Assembly: GCF_900105245.1 (NCBI RefSeq)
Contig: NZ_FNSZ01000001.1
Location: 1,426,001-1,490,000 of the forward strand
DNA: 64,000 bases
Direction: 5' to 3'
DNA from: Streptomyces sp. 1222.5
GTDB taxonomy: Bacteria > Actinomycetota > Actinomycetes > Streptomycetales > Streptomycetaceae
How positions within the stretch are numbered: position 1 is the first letter of the stretch; every line of letters begins with the position of its first letter. The translations under genes and the position numbers were made by a program. Under the pieces are notes generated by a model. It saw only the letters and a program-made list of their open reading frames with translations. It searched no databases and was not told where the DNA came from. This document shows positions 1-10,430 of the stretch, piece by piece.

Positions 1-1034
1 TCGTCGAGCGGGTCCGGCTGGGGGACATGGGCGGCCGGCGCCTTCGGGAGGGCCGGGAGGCCCGGTCCCGGCGGCTGAGTGGTGCCGTCCGCGGGCGCGG
101 CGCGCCCGTCCGCCCGGGCCGCGGCGGAGGGCGGTGGCGTGGCCGGCCCGCTCCCGCCGGCGCTGGGCTGGCCGCTGTCCGGCGTCTGCGCGCCGTTGGC
201 GTCCTGGTGCGCCGGGTCGGCGGGCGCGGTGGCGGCGGCCCCGGCGGGCGCGGGGACGACGCGGTCGTGGCGGACGTCCTGACCGGTCCGGCGTTCGATC
301 CAGGTGCGTCCGTCGGCGTCGAGGAGCGTGAGACTGGCGACGGCGCGGGGTGCCGGGGTCACCACGACCACCTGGTTCGGTTCGTAGGCGGGCCAGGCGG
401 ATCCGCTGACGCCGACGCCGCGGGCCGACCCCGGTGGCCCGAGCGGGTTGCCGCAGGCGCAGCGGACGCGGGGCACGCCCCGGTCGTCCACGAGGACGGC
501 GGTACCGGCCTGCAGCACGGACTGGTACTGGACCGCCTGTCCGTCGCGGTAGCCGTTGTTCGTGACGCGGGTGTCGGCGCGGAGCACGACCGGGGTCAGA
601 CTCCGCAGGTGCCGGGGCACCTGCGACCGGGTGACGTTCAGCGCGGCGGCGAAGGCCTCGCCCCGGGCCGGGTCCGCCGCCAGGTAGCCGATCTGCCGCT
701 CGACGTCGCAGCCGGCGACGTGCACGGCGCCCCGGTAGAGGCCGGGCGTCGCCCCGGAGACGGTCCGCGTCGGGCGCAGCGGCGCGAGGGCCCGTTCGGA
801 GAGCGTCACCGACTGCGACGCCGCCGCGGTGGTGGGCGACGGAGGGGTCGGTGGCGCTGCGGCGACGGCGGCCGTCGAGTCGGTGAAGGGCTCGGCACCC
901 CGGGCCCCGGCGGGCTCGAGGAAGAGCTCTTCACCCGTCTGGGCCTCCTTGACGCCCATGCCGGCGCAGCCGGTCACGAGCAGCGCCATCAAGAGGACGC
1001 AGGCCATGCCGATGGATCGGGTGGGTATCCGCAC
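1..1034 (-). CDS. DUF6777-type lipoprotein, C-terminus outside window
   Basis: Secreted, membrane-anchored lipoprotein of unknown function. The GTG start at 1034 has a GGAG ribosome site six bases upstream. Residues 1-23 form a lipoprotein signal (basic start, hydrophobic stretch, lipobox VTGC with Cys23). Then comes a Pro/Ala/Thr linker and a conserved globular part (about residues 70-210) that I recognise as the actinobacterial DUF6777 type: it has a TPGLY start, RVTNNGYRDG, and the paired-cysteine motif RCACGNPL. The tail is low-complexity Pro/Ala/Gly and runs off the left edge without a stop. It is divergent from the lipase-maturation-factor-like gene. Family assignment is from memory of the motif; no biochemical role is known to me. 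Confidence 0.75.
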   Translation of the reverse strand, partial: MRIPTRSIGMACVLLMALLVTGCAGMGVKEAQTGEELFLEPAGARGAEPFTDSTAAVAAAPPTPPSPTTAAASQSVTLSERALAPLRPTRTVSGATPGLYRGAVHVAGCDVERQIGYLAADPARGEAFAAALNVTRSQVPRHLRSLTPVVLRADTRVTNNGYRDGQAVQYQSVLQAGTAVLVDDRGVPRVRCACGNPLGPPGSARGVGVSGSAWPAYEPNQVVVVTPAPRAVASLTLLDADGRTWIERRTGQDVRHDRVVPAPAGAAATAPADPAHQDANGAQTPDSGQPSAGGSGPATPPPSAAARADGRAAPADGTTQPPGPGLPALPKAPAAHVPQPDPLD

Positions 1035-1140
1035 CGCATACTCCGCATCACTGTGGGTAATTCGGGACTATTGTCTGCATTGCACTCGTTTGACTGGCAA
1101 CTCGGGGAACGCCTGGCCGCGAAGAAGGGCGCGCACCGCC

Positions 1141-2562
1141 GTGGACTGGTTCACCGCACCCGACTACTGGTGGAGCCGGCTGGTCCTCCAGCGGGGTCTG
1201 GCCGCGCTGTATCTCGTAGCGTTCCTGACGGCGGCGCTCCAGTTCCGGGCGCTCCTCGGGGAGCGCGGCATGCTGCCGATCCCCCGCTTCGTGGCGCGGG
1301 TGCCCTTCCGGCGGGCCCCGAGCCTGTTCCAGTGGCGCTACTCGGACGGCTTCTTCGCGGCCTGTGCCTGGGCGGGCTGCGCGGTGTCGGCGGCCCTGCT
1401 CGCCGGGGCGGACGCCGAACTGCCGCTGTGGGCGGGGATCCTGCTGTGGCTGGTGCCCTGGGCGCTGTACCTGTCGATCGTCAACGTGGGCCAGACCTGG
1501 TACGCGTTCGGCTGGGAGTCACTCCTGCTGGAGACGGGCTTCCTCGCCGCGTTCCTCGGCAACGACGACGTCGCGCCGCCCGTGGTCGTGCTGTTCCTTC
1601 TCCGCTGGATCCTGTTCCGGGTGGAGTTCGGCGCCGGGCTGATCAAGCTGAGGGGCGACGCCTGCTGGCGGAAGCTGACCTGTCTGGACTACCACCACGA
1701 GACGCAGCCGATGCCGGGCCCGCTGAGCTGGTTCTTCCACCATCTGCCGAAGCCGGTGCACCGGGCCGAGGTGGCCGCCAACCATCTGACCCAACTGGTC
1801 GTGCCGGTACTGCTGTTCACCCCGCAGCCGGTCGCCTCGGCCGCGGCGGCCCTGATGATCGTCACCCAGCTGTGGCTGGTGCTGTCCGGCAACTTCTCCT
1901 GGCTGAACTGGGTCACGATCGTGCTGGCCCTGTCCGCGCTGCGGCTGCCGGGATCCGCCCCGTCCGTGCCGCCGGCGCCGCTCTGGTACGAGGTCCTGCT
2001 GCTCGCCGTCGCCGCGCTGCTGCTCTTCCTGAGCTACCACCCGGTGACGAACATGATCTCCCGCCGCCAGGTCATGAACCGCTCCTTCGACCCCCTCCAC
2101 CTGGTGAACACCTACGGCGCCTTCGGCAGTGTCAGCCGGGTGCGCTACGAGGTGGTGGTGGAGGGCACGCTGGACGAGGGGCCCCGCGAGGACTCGGACT
2201 GGCGGGAGTACGAGTTCAAGGGGAAACCGGGTGATCCACGGCGCTGGCCGCGCCAGTTCGCGCCCTACCATCTGCGCCTGGACTGGCTGATGTGGTTCGC
2301 GGCGCTGTCGCCCGCGTACGCCGGGGACTGGTTCGGCGGGCTGGTGGAGCGGCTGCTGGAGAACGACCGGGACACGCTGCGGCTGCTGCGCCGCTCCCCC
2401 TTCCCGCCGGACACGCCGCCCCGCTACGTCCGGGCCCGTCTCTTCCGCTACCGCTACACCAGCCGGCGGGAGCTGCGGGAGACGGGCGCGTGCTGGGAGC
2501 GGACGTACGTGCGCGAGTACCTGCCGCCCACGCGGCTGGCGAGCGCGGCTCGGATGCCGTAG
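1141..2562 (+). CDS. Lipase maturation factor (LMF1)-like membrane protein
   Basis: Polytopic membrane protein of 473 residues related to lipase maturation factor. The vertebrate protein helps fold lipases in the ER; the bacterial role is not established. Seen here: several hydrophobic helices in the first 300 residues, the family landmarks YLSIVNVGQTWYAFGWE and GAGLIKLRGD, and a soluble C-terminal part with a YEFKGKPGD segment (strong in LMF proteins). The open frame continues upstream to 829, but similarity begins at VDWFTAPDYWW, so GTG at 1141 is chosen; no good ribosome site is visible, and TTG at 1090 is an alternative. It converges on the DUF4231-like gene 33 bases downstream. Confidence 0.85.
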   Translation: MDWFTAPDYWWSRLVLQRGLAALYLVAFLTAALQFRALLGERGMLPIPRFVARVPFRRAPSLFQWRYSDGFFAACAWAGCAVSAALLAGADAELPLWAGILLWLVPWALYLSIVNVGQTWYAFGWESLLLETGFLAAFLGNDDVAPPVVVLFLLRWILFRVEFGAGLIKLRGDACWRKLTCLDYHHETQPMPGPLSWFFHHLPKPVHRAEVAANHLTQLVVPVLLFTPQPVASAAAALMIVTQLWLVLSGNFSWLNWVTIVLALSALRLPGSAPSVPPAPLWYEVLLLAVAALLLFLSYHPVTNMISRRQVMNRSFDPLHLVNTYGAFGSVSRVRYEVVVEGTLDEGPREDSDWREYEFKGKPGDPRRWPRQFAPYHLRLDWLMWFAALSPAYAGDWFGGLVERLLENDRDTLRLLRRSPFPPDTPPRYVRARLFRYRYTSRRELRETGACWERTYVREYLPPTRLASAARMP

Positions 2563-2595
2563 CCGCGCCGGGCCGTCCCCTCGTGCGCGGTCCGG

Positions 2596-3069
2596 TCACG
2601 CTCCCACCGACGGCAGTGGCGGTTCGGTGCGCCCTCCCTGCGCCTCGGACCAGGCGCGCAGTTCGTTCGCGCCGACCTCCTCGACCACCGTCTGCAGGGC
2701 CTGGCGGGCCGTCGCGTCGCGTTCGGCCTCGGGCAGGAGCAGATAGCGGTCGAGGGCCCGGCGCAGCGACTCCCGCGCCTGCGCGGCGAGCACCCAGCGC
2801 GAGCCGGCCCCGTACAGCTGGCGCATGCCGGTGAAGAAGACGGCGCCGCCCGCGATCAGCGCGGTCAGCCAGGCCGGGGCGTGCAGACCGGCGGCCACGA
2901 CCGTCACCGACGTGGTGAGGAGTGCGCCGAGTTCGGTGCCGTGGTGCAGCCGCCTGGCCCGGGTGCAGGCCCTCGTGTAGAACGCCAACTCCCGCCGGAC
3001 GAGGGCCAGCAGGGGATCCTGTTCGGCCGCCCAGGTGGTGTCGGGGACCCTTCTTCGTCTCATCGGCAC
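2596..3069 (-). CDS. DUF4231-like membrane protein
   Basis: Protein of 157 residues with two hydrophobic segments in the middle (roughly residues 48-80), flanked by charged helices. An N-terminal segment resembles the DUF4231/SLATT-like layout (R-E-L-A-F-Y then two membrane helices and a cytoplasmic helix). Such proteins are small membrane proteins of unknown function. The ATG at 3069 is used; a second ATG lies two codons on. It sits downstream of the GH38 gene on the same strand, but a strong hairpin at 3107-3145 separates them, so it is probably transcribed on its own. Confidence 0.65.
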   Translation of the reverse strand: MPMRRRRVPDTTWAAEQDPLLALVRRELAFYTRACTRARRLHHGTELGALLTTSVTVVAAGLHAPAWLTALIAGGAVFFTGMRQLYGAGSRWVLAAQARESLRRALDRYLLLPEAERDATARQALQTVVEEVGANELRAWSEAQGGRTEPPLPSVGA

Positions 3070-3106
3070 ATCATCGGGGCTGTGTCCGTGCCGGGGAAAG
3101 CCACGA

Positions 3107-3145
3107 CGGTGGCCGGGGCATCCGCGCGGGGCGCCCCGGCCACCG
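3107..3145 (-). terminator. Hairpin after GH38 gene
   Basis: A perfect 13-bp inverted repeat (3107-3119 with 3133-3145) with a 13-base loop lies just past the GH38 stop codon at 3151. On the minus strand it is followed by GTCGTGGCTTT, only a weak T-run, as is common in high-GC actinobacteria. It likely ends the six-gene glycan operon. Confidence 0.6.
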
Positions 3146-3150
3146 CGGCC

Positions 3151-6100
3151 TCACGCCCGGCGCAGCCGCAGCGTCATCAGCTCGAAGGGCCGCAGCGCCA
3201 CGGTGATCCGGTCGCCGTCGCGCACCGGCGGTTCCCCGTCACCGCCCGGCCGTTCCAGCAGGTCCGTCACCGTGACGTCCGCGATTCCGAAGCCGGCCGT
3301 GAGCGTGGCCCGGGCCCGGCCGCCGTGCGCCTCGTGGAAGCGGACCACCACGTCGCCGCTGCCGTCGTCGGCCAGCTTCACGGCCGTGACCACGACCGCG
3401 TCGTCGTCCACGGCGACCAGCGGGGCGACCTCGTGGGCGCCGGTCGTGCGCCGCTCCGGCAGGTTGATCCGCCAGCCCTCGCGGACCGCGTCCGCGATCG
3501 CCGCACCGGGGACCAGAGCGTGCCGGAACCGGTGCACGCCCTGGTCGGTCTCGGGATCGGGGAAGCGCGGGGCGCGCAGCAGGGAGACCCGCACGGTGGT
3601 CGTCGTCCCGCGGTCTTGGCCGGTCCGCACGCTCCGGGTCACGTCGTGGCCGTACGTCGAGTCGTTGACGACGGCGACGCCCCAGCCCGGCTCCTCCAGG
3701 TGCACGAAGCGGTGGTTGCACGCTTCGAACTTGGCTGCCTCCCATGAGGTGTTGGTGTGCGTGGGCCTGAAGGCGTGCCCGAACTGCGTCTCGGACGCGT
3801 ACCGTTCGGCGTGCAGGTCGAGCGGGAAGGCCAGCTTCAGGAACTTCTCCGTCTCGTGCCAGTCGACCTCGGTGTCCAGCACCAGCCGCTTCTCCCCCGG
3901 CGGCAGCGACAGCACCTGGGTGACCCGGGAGTCCCCGAAGGACCGCACGACCCGCACCGACTCCCCGTCCTCGCCGGCCGTGACCGAGTCGGCGTCCGTG
4001 AGGTCGGTGACGGTGTTGCGGTAGAAGGAGTCGACGTCCCAGGCGTCCCACATGTTCGGGAAGTCCGGGTGCAGCTGGAGGAGACCGGCGACGGTGCCGG
4101 GGGCGATCGTCTCGCGGCCGGCGGCGAGGTCGTACGCGGAGACGACCAGACCGCGGCCGTCGACGGCGATCCGGAGCAGCCCGTTGTCCAGCACGTGACC
4201 GCCGTCCGGGCCCGCCGTGAGGGTCGTCCCGGGCTGCCCGGCCGGGGCCGCCGCGGCCCCGCCCGCCGGGACGCCGTGGCGGCCGTGCGGGGCCGCGTTG
4301 AAGACCAGCGCGGTGGTGCCCTCCCCGGCCAGCGCGCGCTGGGCGCCCTCGACGACCGCGGTCAGCTCGCCGGCGACACGCTCGTACGTCGCCCGCGCCT
4401 CCCGGTGCACCCAGGCGATGGACGATCCGGGCAGGATGTCGTGGAACTGGTGCAGCAGGACCGTCTTCCAGATCCGGTCCAGCTCCTCGTAGGGGTAGGG
4501 GAAACCGGTGCGCACGGCCGCGGTGGCCGCCCACAGCTCGGCCTCGCGCAGCAGGTGCTCGCTGCGCCGGTTGCCCTGCTTGGTCTTGGCCTGGCTGGTG
4601 AGGGTCGCCCGGTGCAGTTCGAGGTACAGCTCGCCGACCCAGACGGGCGGCGCGGGGTACTCCGCCTCGGCCTTCTCGAAGAAGGCGCGGGGTGTCTCCC
4701 AGACGACGGTGGCGGACCCTTCGAGGTCGCGCAGCCGGGCCGCCTTGGCGACCATCTCCCGGGTCGTGCCGCCGCCCCCGTCGCCCCAGCCGGTGGGCGC
4801 GAGCGAGTGCCGGGCCCTCCCCTTGTCCTTGAAGTTCCGTGCCGCGTGGGCGATCTCCGCGCCCTTCATGGAGCAGTTGTAGGTGTCGACGGGCGGGAAG
4901 TGCGTGAAGATCCGTGTGCCGTCGATGCCTTCCCAGAGGAAGGTGTGGTGCGGGAACTTGTTGGTCTGGGACCACGAGATCTTCTGCGTCAGCAGCCACT
5001 TGGAGCCCGCCGCCCGGATGATCTGCGGCAGACCGGCCGCGAAGCCGAAGGTGTCGGGCAGCCAGGCCTCCTCGTTCTCGACACCGAACTCGTCGAGGAA
5101 GAACCGCTTCCCGTGCACGAACTGCCGGGCCATCGCCTCCGAGCCGGGCATGTTGGTGTCCGACTCCACCCACATCCCGCCGGCCGGCACGAACCGCCCC
5201 TCCGCCACGGCCTTCTTCACCCGCGCCCACACCTCGGGCCGGTGCTCCTTCACCCAGGCCCACTGCTGCGCCTGGGACATGGCGAAGACGAACTCCGGCT
5301 CGTCCTCGATCAGCGCGGTCATGTTGGAGGTCGTCCGGGCCACCTTGCGGACCGTCTCGCGCAGCGGCCACAGCCACGCCGAGTCGATGTGCGCGTGCCC
5401 GACCGCGCTGATCCGGTGCGCCGACGGCACGGCGGGCGCCGACAGCACGCCGGTGAGCTGCTCCCGGGCGCGCTCCGCCGTGCCGCCCACGTCCTGGAGG
5501 TCCACGGCGTCCAGGGCCCGTTCGACGGCGCGCAGGATGTCGTGGCGGCGCGCGGAGTCCACGGGCAGCTCGGCCATCAGCTCGCCGAGCACCTCCAGGT
5601 CGAGCACCAGCCGCCACACCGTCTCGTCGAACACGGCGAGGTCCATGCGGGTGAGCGTGTACTGCGGCTCGGTCCCGGCGGTGTCCTTGTCCCCGAGCGC
5701 GGTGGGCCGGAAGGGGTGGTAGTCGAGGACGACCGGGTTGGAGGCGGCCTCGATGTGCAGGCGCACCTCCTCGCCGCCCTCGACGGGCGCACCGATCCTG
5801 ACCCACTGGTTGCGGGGGTTGAGGCCCTTCACGGGGGTGCCGTCGGGCCGGTAGACCAGGCCCTCGCACTGGAAGCCGGGCATGTTCTCGTCGAAGCCGA
5901 GGTCGAGCAGGGCCTCGACGGTCCGGCCGGCCCAGGCCTCGGGCACGGTCCCGGTCACCCGGAACCAGCTCGTCCCCCAGGGAGCACCCCACCGTGCGCC
6001 CACGGCGATCGGCGCGGGCTCGGCGGCGAGCCCCTCCGCGACCGGTACGGGCTCGCCGGGCGCGTGCCACACCGCGACCTCCAGCGGCACGGACTCGGGG

Positions 6101-6174
6101 TACACGGCGGGTCGGACGCGTTCGTCGAGGACGCGCCGGAGGCGGGCTTCCACCAGTGTGCGGTCGTCATGCAT
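3151..6174 (-). CDS. Alpha-mannosidase, GH38
   Basis: GH38 enzyme of 1007 residues, normal family length, that removes alpha-linked mannose from N-glycan fragments. There is no signal peptide, so it should act in the cytoplasm on imported oligosaccharides. An N-terminal beta domain (about 1-250) is followed by the catalytic domain: zinc ligands in GHAHIDSAWLWP (His260, His262, Asp264) and the nucleophile in WLPDTFG (Asp374). The mid-domain three-helix bundle and C-terminal beta domains follow. ATG at 6174 has GGGAG nine bases upstream. It is the last gene of the operon, 30 bases after the GH85 stop. Family is certain; linkage preference (alpha-1,3/1,6 or broad) cannot be read from sequence. 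Confidence 0.95.
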   Translation of the reverse strand: MHDDRTLVEARLRRVLDERVRPAVYPESVPLEVAVWHAPGEPVPVAEGLAAEPAPIAVGARWGAPWGTSWFRVTGTVPEAWAGRTVEALLDLGFDENMPGFQCEGLVYRPDGTPVKGLNPRNQWVRIGAPVEGGEEVRLHIEAASNPVVLDYHPFRPTALGDKDTAGTEPQYTLTRMDLAVFDETVWRLVLDLEVLGELMAELPVDSARRHDILRAVERALDAVDLQDVGGTAERAREQLTGVLSAPAVPSAHRISAVGHAHIDSAWLWPLRETVRKVARTTSNMTALIEDEPEFVFAMSQAQQWAWVKEHRPEVWARVKKAVAEGRFVPAGGMWVESDTNMPGSEAMARQFVHGKRFFLDEFGVENEEAWLPDTFGFAAGLPQIIRAAGSKWLLTQKISWSQTNKFPHHTFLWEGIDGTRIFTHFPPVDTYNCSMKGAEIAHAARNFKDKGRARHSLAPTGWGDGGGGTTREMVAKAARLRDLEGSATVVWETPRAFFEKAEAEYPAPPVWVGELYLELHRATLTSQAKTKQGNRRSEHLLREAELWAATAAVRTGFPYPYEELDRIWKTVLLHQFHDILPGSSIAWVHREARATYERVAGELTAVVEGAQRALAGEGTTALVFNAAPHGRHGVPAGGAAAAPAGQPGTTLTAGPDGGHVLDNGLLRIAVDGRGLVVSAYDLAAGRETIAPGTVAGLLQLHPDFPNMWDAWDVDSFYRNTVTDLTDADSVTAGEDGESVRVVRSFGDSRVTQVLSLPPGEKRLVLDTEVDWHETEKFLKLAFPLDLHAERYASETQFGHAFRPTHTNTSWEAAKFEACNHRFVHLEEPGWGVAVVNDSTYGHDVTRSVRTGQDRGTTTTVRVSLLRAPRFPDPETDQGVHRFRHALVPGAAIADAVREGWRINLPERRTTGAHEVAPLVAVDDDAVVVTAVKLADDGSGDVVVRFHEAHGGRARATLTAGFGIADVTVTDLLERPGGDGEPPVRDGDRITVALRPFELMTLRLRRA

Positions 6175-6204
6175 GCGGGGTGCTCCCTGCGGGGTTCCGG
6201 GTGG

Positions 6205-8238
6205 TTACCAGGGGTGGGTGACGGTCACGGGGGTCGAGGCGTTGTAGAGCTCCCCCACGGCGCGCAGTTCGAACCGTGCGGCCTTCTCCTGCTGCTCGGG
6301 CTCCAGTCCGACGGCGAAGAAGGCGCACTGGCCGGTGGCGCCGAGGAAGCGGCGGGTGCCGTCGGGGAGGAGACGGTGGAGGGTGTAGTGACGGACGGTG
6401 CCGGGGGCGGCGTTCCAGGCGAGGCGGAGATCGCCGCCGTTCGCGGCGGTGACGCGGGCGCCAAAGGGGGCGGAGGGCGTGGTGACCGCGTTGCGGACGG
6501 CGATCCCGCCCAGTCGCCAGCGCACGGGTCCGGCGCCGGCGGTGAGCCGGACGCCGAGGGCGTGGACGGTGCCGGACAGTCCGGTGAGCGGAAGGCGCGC
6601 GGTCTGCCACCCGTTGACCGTCTTCACACGGCAGGCCTTGTTGTCCGCGTTCACCGGCAGACAGGTGTACGGCGGTGCCGTCCCCGCCGTCGTCGGCTCG
6701 CCCGTCGCCACCGCCAGTTCGACGTCCACCTCCCCAGCCTCGCCGCGGTACGTCAGCTCGACAACGGTGTTCGCGGCGATCGGCAGCCGGGTCGCGTACA
6801 GATCCACCACCGCCGGTCCGTCCAGTGCGCCGGCGACCAGCACGCTGTTCCCGCCCCGCCAGGCGTCGGCGAAGTCGAAGGAGACGGCCGGGCGCTGCCC
6901 CGGCGTCCGTACCACCCAGCGCCGGGAGGGCAGCCGGTCCTGGAGCCCGAGGTGGTTCCAGGGCTTGTCGGAGGTGACGGCCCCCTCCTCGTACCAGCGC
7001 AGCCCGTGCCCGGTGTTGAAGACGCTCGCGAACGGCAGCGAGGTCACCGTCGACCGGTCGGCCACCGACACCGCGGGCGCCCGCCAGGGATCACCCGTGT
7101 CCGGCCGGGACGGATCGAGGGACCGTCCGCTCCAGAACCGGTCGTCGGCCGCGTGGAAGTCCTCGGGGGCGCGTCGGTCGGCGGGCAGGTGGTTGCGGGT
7201 CCACTCGGGCCGGTACAGGCCGATCGAGGTGGTGTGGGATTTCCCGGCGGGCACGACGGCGTCCCAGTCGACCGAGGTGCCGGACCCGTTCGACTCGACG
7301 TCGACGCCCGCCCACAGCGCGTACCGGCCGTGGCCCAGCCGGTCGGCCCTCGTGCCCGAGGAGTCGAGGGTGCCCGCGCTCCACCGGAAGTCGACGAACA
7401 TGTCGTCGGCCGCCTGGAAGAACGCCTCGTTCTGGCTGTTCAGGGCGCCCTGCCAGCTGACCGTGCCGTTCACGGTCATGGCGTCGTACCAGGTCACGCG
7501 CTGTCCCCTGGCCGCCGCCAGGGTCTTCAGCTCCTTGATGAAGCCGAGCATGGCCGTACCGAGCGCGGTGTTGCCGCCGCTCGTCTCGGCGTTGACGAAC
7601 CAGCCGTCGAAGCCGTGGGCCGCCGCCACCGCGACCAGCTGGGCGGCGAGCGGAAAGTGTCCGCTCGCGTCCTTCCGCACCAGGTCGCGGGTCCACCGGA
7701 GCTGCCCGCCGTAGGCCACCGGGGGCAGGAAGACGTTGCCGAGGACGGGGACGCCGTGCCGGTGGGCGGCGTCCACGACCGGCGCGTTGGGCGCCAGGAT
7801 CAGCCCCTCGCCCGCCGAACCGCCCCAGAAGACCAGCTCGTCGAGGTACGACCAGTGGGTGAGGGCGTAGTAGTCGGCGGTGGCCGCGCCCTGGGAGGGG
7901 TTTGCGGAGGTGGGGCCGAAGGAGACCAGGGCCTGGACCCGGGCCTGGCCGGAGCGTGCGGTGTTGTTCGCCGGGGTCGGGGTGAAGCGGGGCGCGAGCG
8001 GCACGGACGCGGCGTTGAAGGCGAGGTCGGCGTCGTCGGCGGCGCGCCAGCTCTTCAGGCTGCGCCAGGTGATGCCGGGGCCGGGGCTGCCGGCGGGGAA
8101 TGTGTCCGGGTACCAGTACGAGGCGTACGGCGGGATCGCGGCGCCGGTGCGCGGGGCCGCGGCGGCGGCTTCGGGCAACGCGGGTGCCAGGGCTGCCGCG
8201 GTGGCGGCGATGAGGACGGTGCGTCTGGTGGGGTTCAC
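6205..8238 (-). CDS. Secreted endo-beta-N-acetylglucosaminidase, GH85
   Basis: GH85 enzyme of 677 residues that cuts between the two core GlcNAc residues of N-glycans, releasing the glycan from protein. Residues 1-28 are a twin-arginine-like export signal (TRR then a hydrophobic Ala/Leu run ending AAAAAP). The TIM-barrel carries the catalytic pair Asn216/Glu218 in WFVNAETSGG, the hallmark N-x-E of GH85. C-terminal regions look like a galactose-binding beta-sandwich and a fibronectin-like domain (about 470-670). The open frame extends far upstream, but GTG at 8238 has AAGGAGG nine bases before it and overlaps the preceding gene's stop as GTGA (8238-8235), implying coupled translation. It supplies free glycan to the ABC importer. 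Confidence 0.95.
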   Translation of the reverse strand: MNPTRRTVLIAATAAALAPALPEAAAAAPRTGAAIPPYASYWYPDTFPAGSPGPGITWRSLKSWRAADDADLAFNAASVPLAPRFTPTPANNTARSGQARVQALVSFGPTSANPSQGAATADYYALTHWSYLDELVFWGGSAGEGLILAPNAPVVDAAHRHGVPVLGNVFLPPVAYGGQLRWTRDLVRKDASGHFPLAAQLVAVAAAHGFDGWFVNAETSGGNTALGTAMLGFIKELKTLAAARGQRVTWYDAMTVNGTVSWQGALNSQNEAFFQAADDMFVDFRWSAGTLDSSGTRADRLGHGRYALWAGVDVESNGSGTSVDWDAVVPAGKSHTTSIGLYRPEWTRNHLPADRRAPEDFHAADDRFWSGRSLDPSRPDTGDPWRAPAVSVADRSTVTSLPFASVFNTGHGLRWYEEGAVTSDKPWNHLGLQDRLPSRRWVVRTPGQRPAVSFDFADAWRGGNSVLVAGALDGPAVVDLYATRLPIAANTVVELTYRGEAGEVDVELAVATGEPTTAGTAPPYTCLPVNADNKACRVKTVNGWQTARLPLTGLSGTVHALGVRLTAGAGPVRWRLGGIAVRNAVTTPSAPFGARVTAANGGDLRLAWNAAPGTVRHYTLHRLLPDGTRRFLGATGQCAFFAVGLEPEQQEKAARFELRAVGELYNASTPVTVTHPW

Positions 8239-9491
8239 GAGCGGGTGCCTCCTTGTGGGGTGGGGAGTACCTGGTCGGGAGTGACGACTTCGGTGACGCC
8301 GCGCGCGGCGAGGTGCTCCTTGTCGTCGGCGCGGGTGTCGAGCACGGTGGTGGGCCTGGCGCCGTCGGCGGTCAGCCGGAAGTACGCGTCGAAGACCGGG
8401 CCGCCGGGGGCGCAGCGGGAGCGGTGGGCCGGGTCGGCGGGCACGACGAGGGCCGTTCCGCGCCCGGCGGGCGGGGTGTGTGTCCCCCGGGCCGCGTCGG
8501 CCAGGACCCGGGCGATGTCCTTCGGCCGCCGCTCGCCGGTCAGCAGCCCCAGGGAGTATTCGAGTGCGGGGAAATCGGCGAGGTCGCGCGGGACGTCGTA
8601 GGAGCACCACCAGGTGATGCCCCACAGGTCGGGGCAGTCGAGCACGTTCGCGACCGTGGCCTCGGCGAAGGCGGCCGCGTGCGCGGCGGGGACCAGAGGG
8701 GCGGGGGCGCCGACCTCCTGGAGCCACACCGGCCGGTGCGGCGCGTCGGCCCAGGCCTTGCTCAGCTCGACGAGGTAGGCCGCGTGGTGCTCGGCCGGCA
8801 CGGAGGTGCGGCCGTGCCGCTGGACGGTGCCGTTGAAGACCCAGGAGTGCACGGCGGTGACGTCGCCGAGCCGGGCGGAGTGGCCGGGGGTGAAGGGCTG
8901 GTCGTCCTGGTACCAGGCGGCGTCGTAGGAGGCGTGCAGATGGAGCCGGCCGGGGGCGCCCTCGGCGCAGGCGGCGAGCATCCGCACCAGCCATCGCTCG
9001 GCCTCCTCGGCCGTGATGCGGTCCGGGTCCGGGTGCGGTCCGGCGGCGAACTGGTTGACCTCGTTGCCGACGGTCATGCCGAGGAAGGCCGGCCGGTCGG
9101 CGAGGGCGGCGGCCAGGGTGCGCAGATAGGCGGCCTGTCCGTCGACCACGTCCGGGTCGGTGAAGAGGTTGCGGCGGTGCCAGGTGCGGGTCCACGCGGG
9201 CAGGAAGTCGAAGCTGCTCAAGTGCCCTTGCAGACCGTCGACGTTGACGTCCAGACCGCGCTCGGCCGCTGCGTCGGCGAGGGCCACGAGCTGCTCGACG
9301 GCACGCGGGCGGATCAGGGTGCGGTTGGGCTGGAAGTACGGCCACAGCGGGAAGACGCGGATGTGGTCGAGGCCCAGTGCGGCGATGGCGTCGAGGTCGG
9401 CGCGCACGGAGTCGAGGTCGAAGTCGAGCCAGTGGTGGAACCACCCGACGCTCGGGGTGTAGTTGACGCCGAAGCGCACGGCAGGGGGCAT
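8235..9491 (-). CDS. GH5 (subfamily 18-like) beta-mannosidase
   Basis: Protein of 418 residues without signal peptide, so probably cytoplasmic. It has a GH5-type TIM barrel: acid/base Glu144 in VGNEVNQF and nucleophile Glu259 in VWLQEVGAP, plus the barrel start RFGVNYTPS. Characterised GH5_18 enzymes from bifidobacteria cleave Man-beta-1,4-GlcNAc, the core left after GH85 and alpha-mannosidase action, and the neighbours here (GH85, GH38, ABC importer) are exactly those expected. Subfamily is inferred from context and overall look, not from an alignment. Start ATG at 9491 lies 33 bases after the permease stop; its end overlaps GH85 by four bases. Confidence 0.85.
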   Translation of the reverse strand: MPPAVRFGVNYTPSVGWFHHWLDFDLDSVRADLDAIAALGLDHIRVFPLWPYFQPNRTLIRPRAVEQLVALADAAAERGLDVNVDGLQGHLSSFDFLPAWTRTWHRRNLFTDPDVVDGQAAYLRTLAAALADRPAFLGMTVGNEVNQFAAGPHPDPDRITAEEAERWLVRMLAACAEGAPGRLHLHASYDAAWYQDDQPFTPGHSARLGDVTAVHSWVFNGTVQRHGRTSVPAEHHAAYLVELSKAWADAPHRPVWLQEVGAPAPLVPAAHAAAFAEATVANVLDCPDLWGITWWCSYDVPRDLADFPALEYSLGLLTGERRPKDIARVLADAARGTHTPPAGRGTALVVPADPAHRSRCAPGGPVFDAYFRLTADGARPTTVLDTRADDKEHLAARGVTEVVTPDQVLPTPQGGTRS

Positions 9492-9524
9492 GGGTGTCCT
9501 TGGTCCTCGCGGGTCGGTACGGGG

Positions 9525-10426
<902 letters not shown>

Positions 10427-10430
<4 letters not shown>

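Noticed and set aside
3757..8601. Plus-strand open frame of 1614 residues
   Set aside because: Shadow of the minus-strand glycosidase genes: no family motif, no ribosome site, and codon bias sits in the opposite frame.
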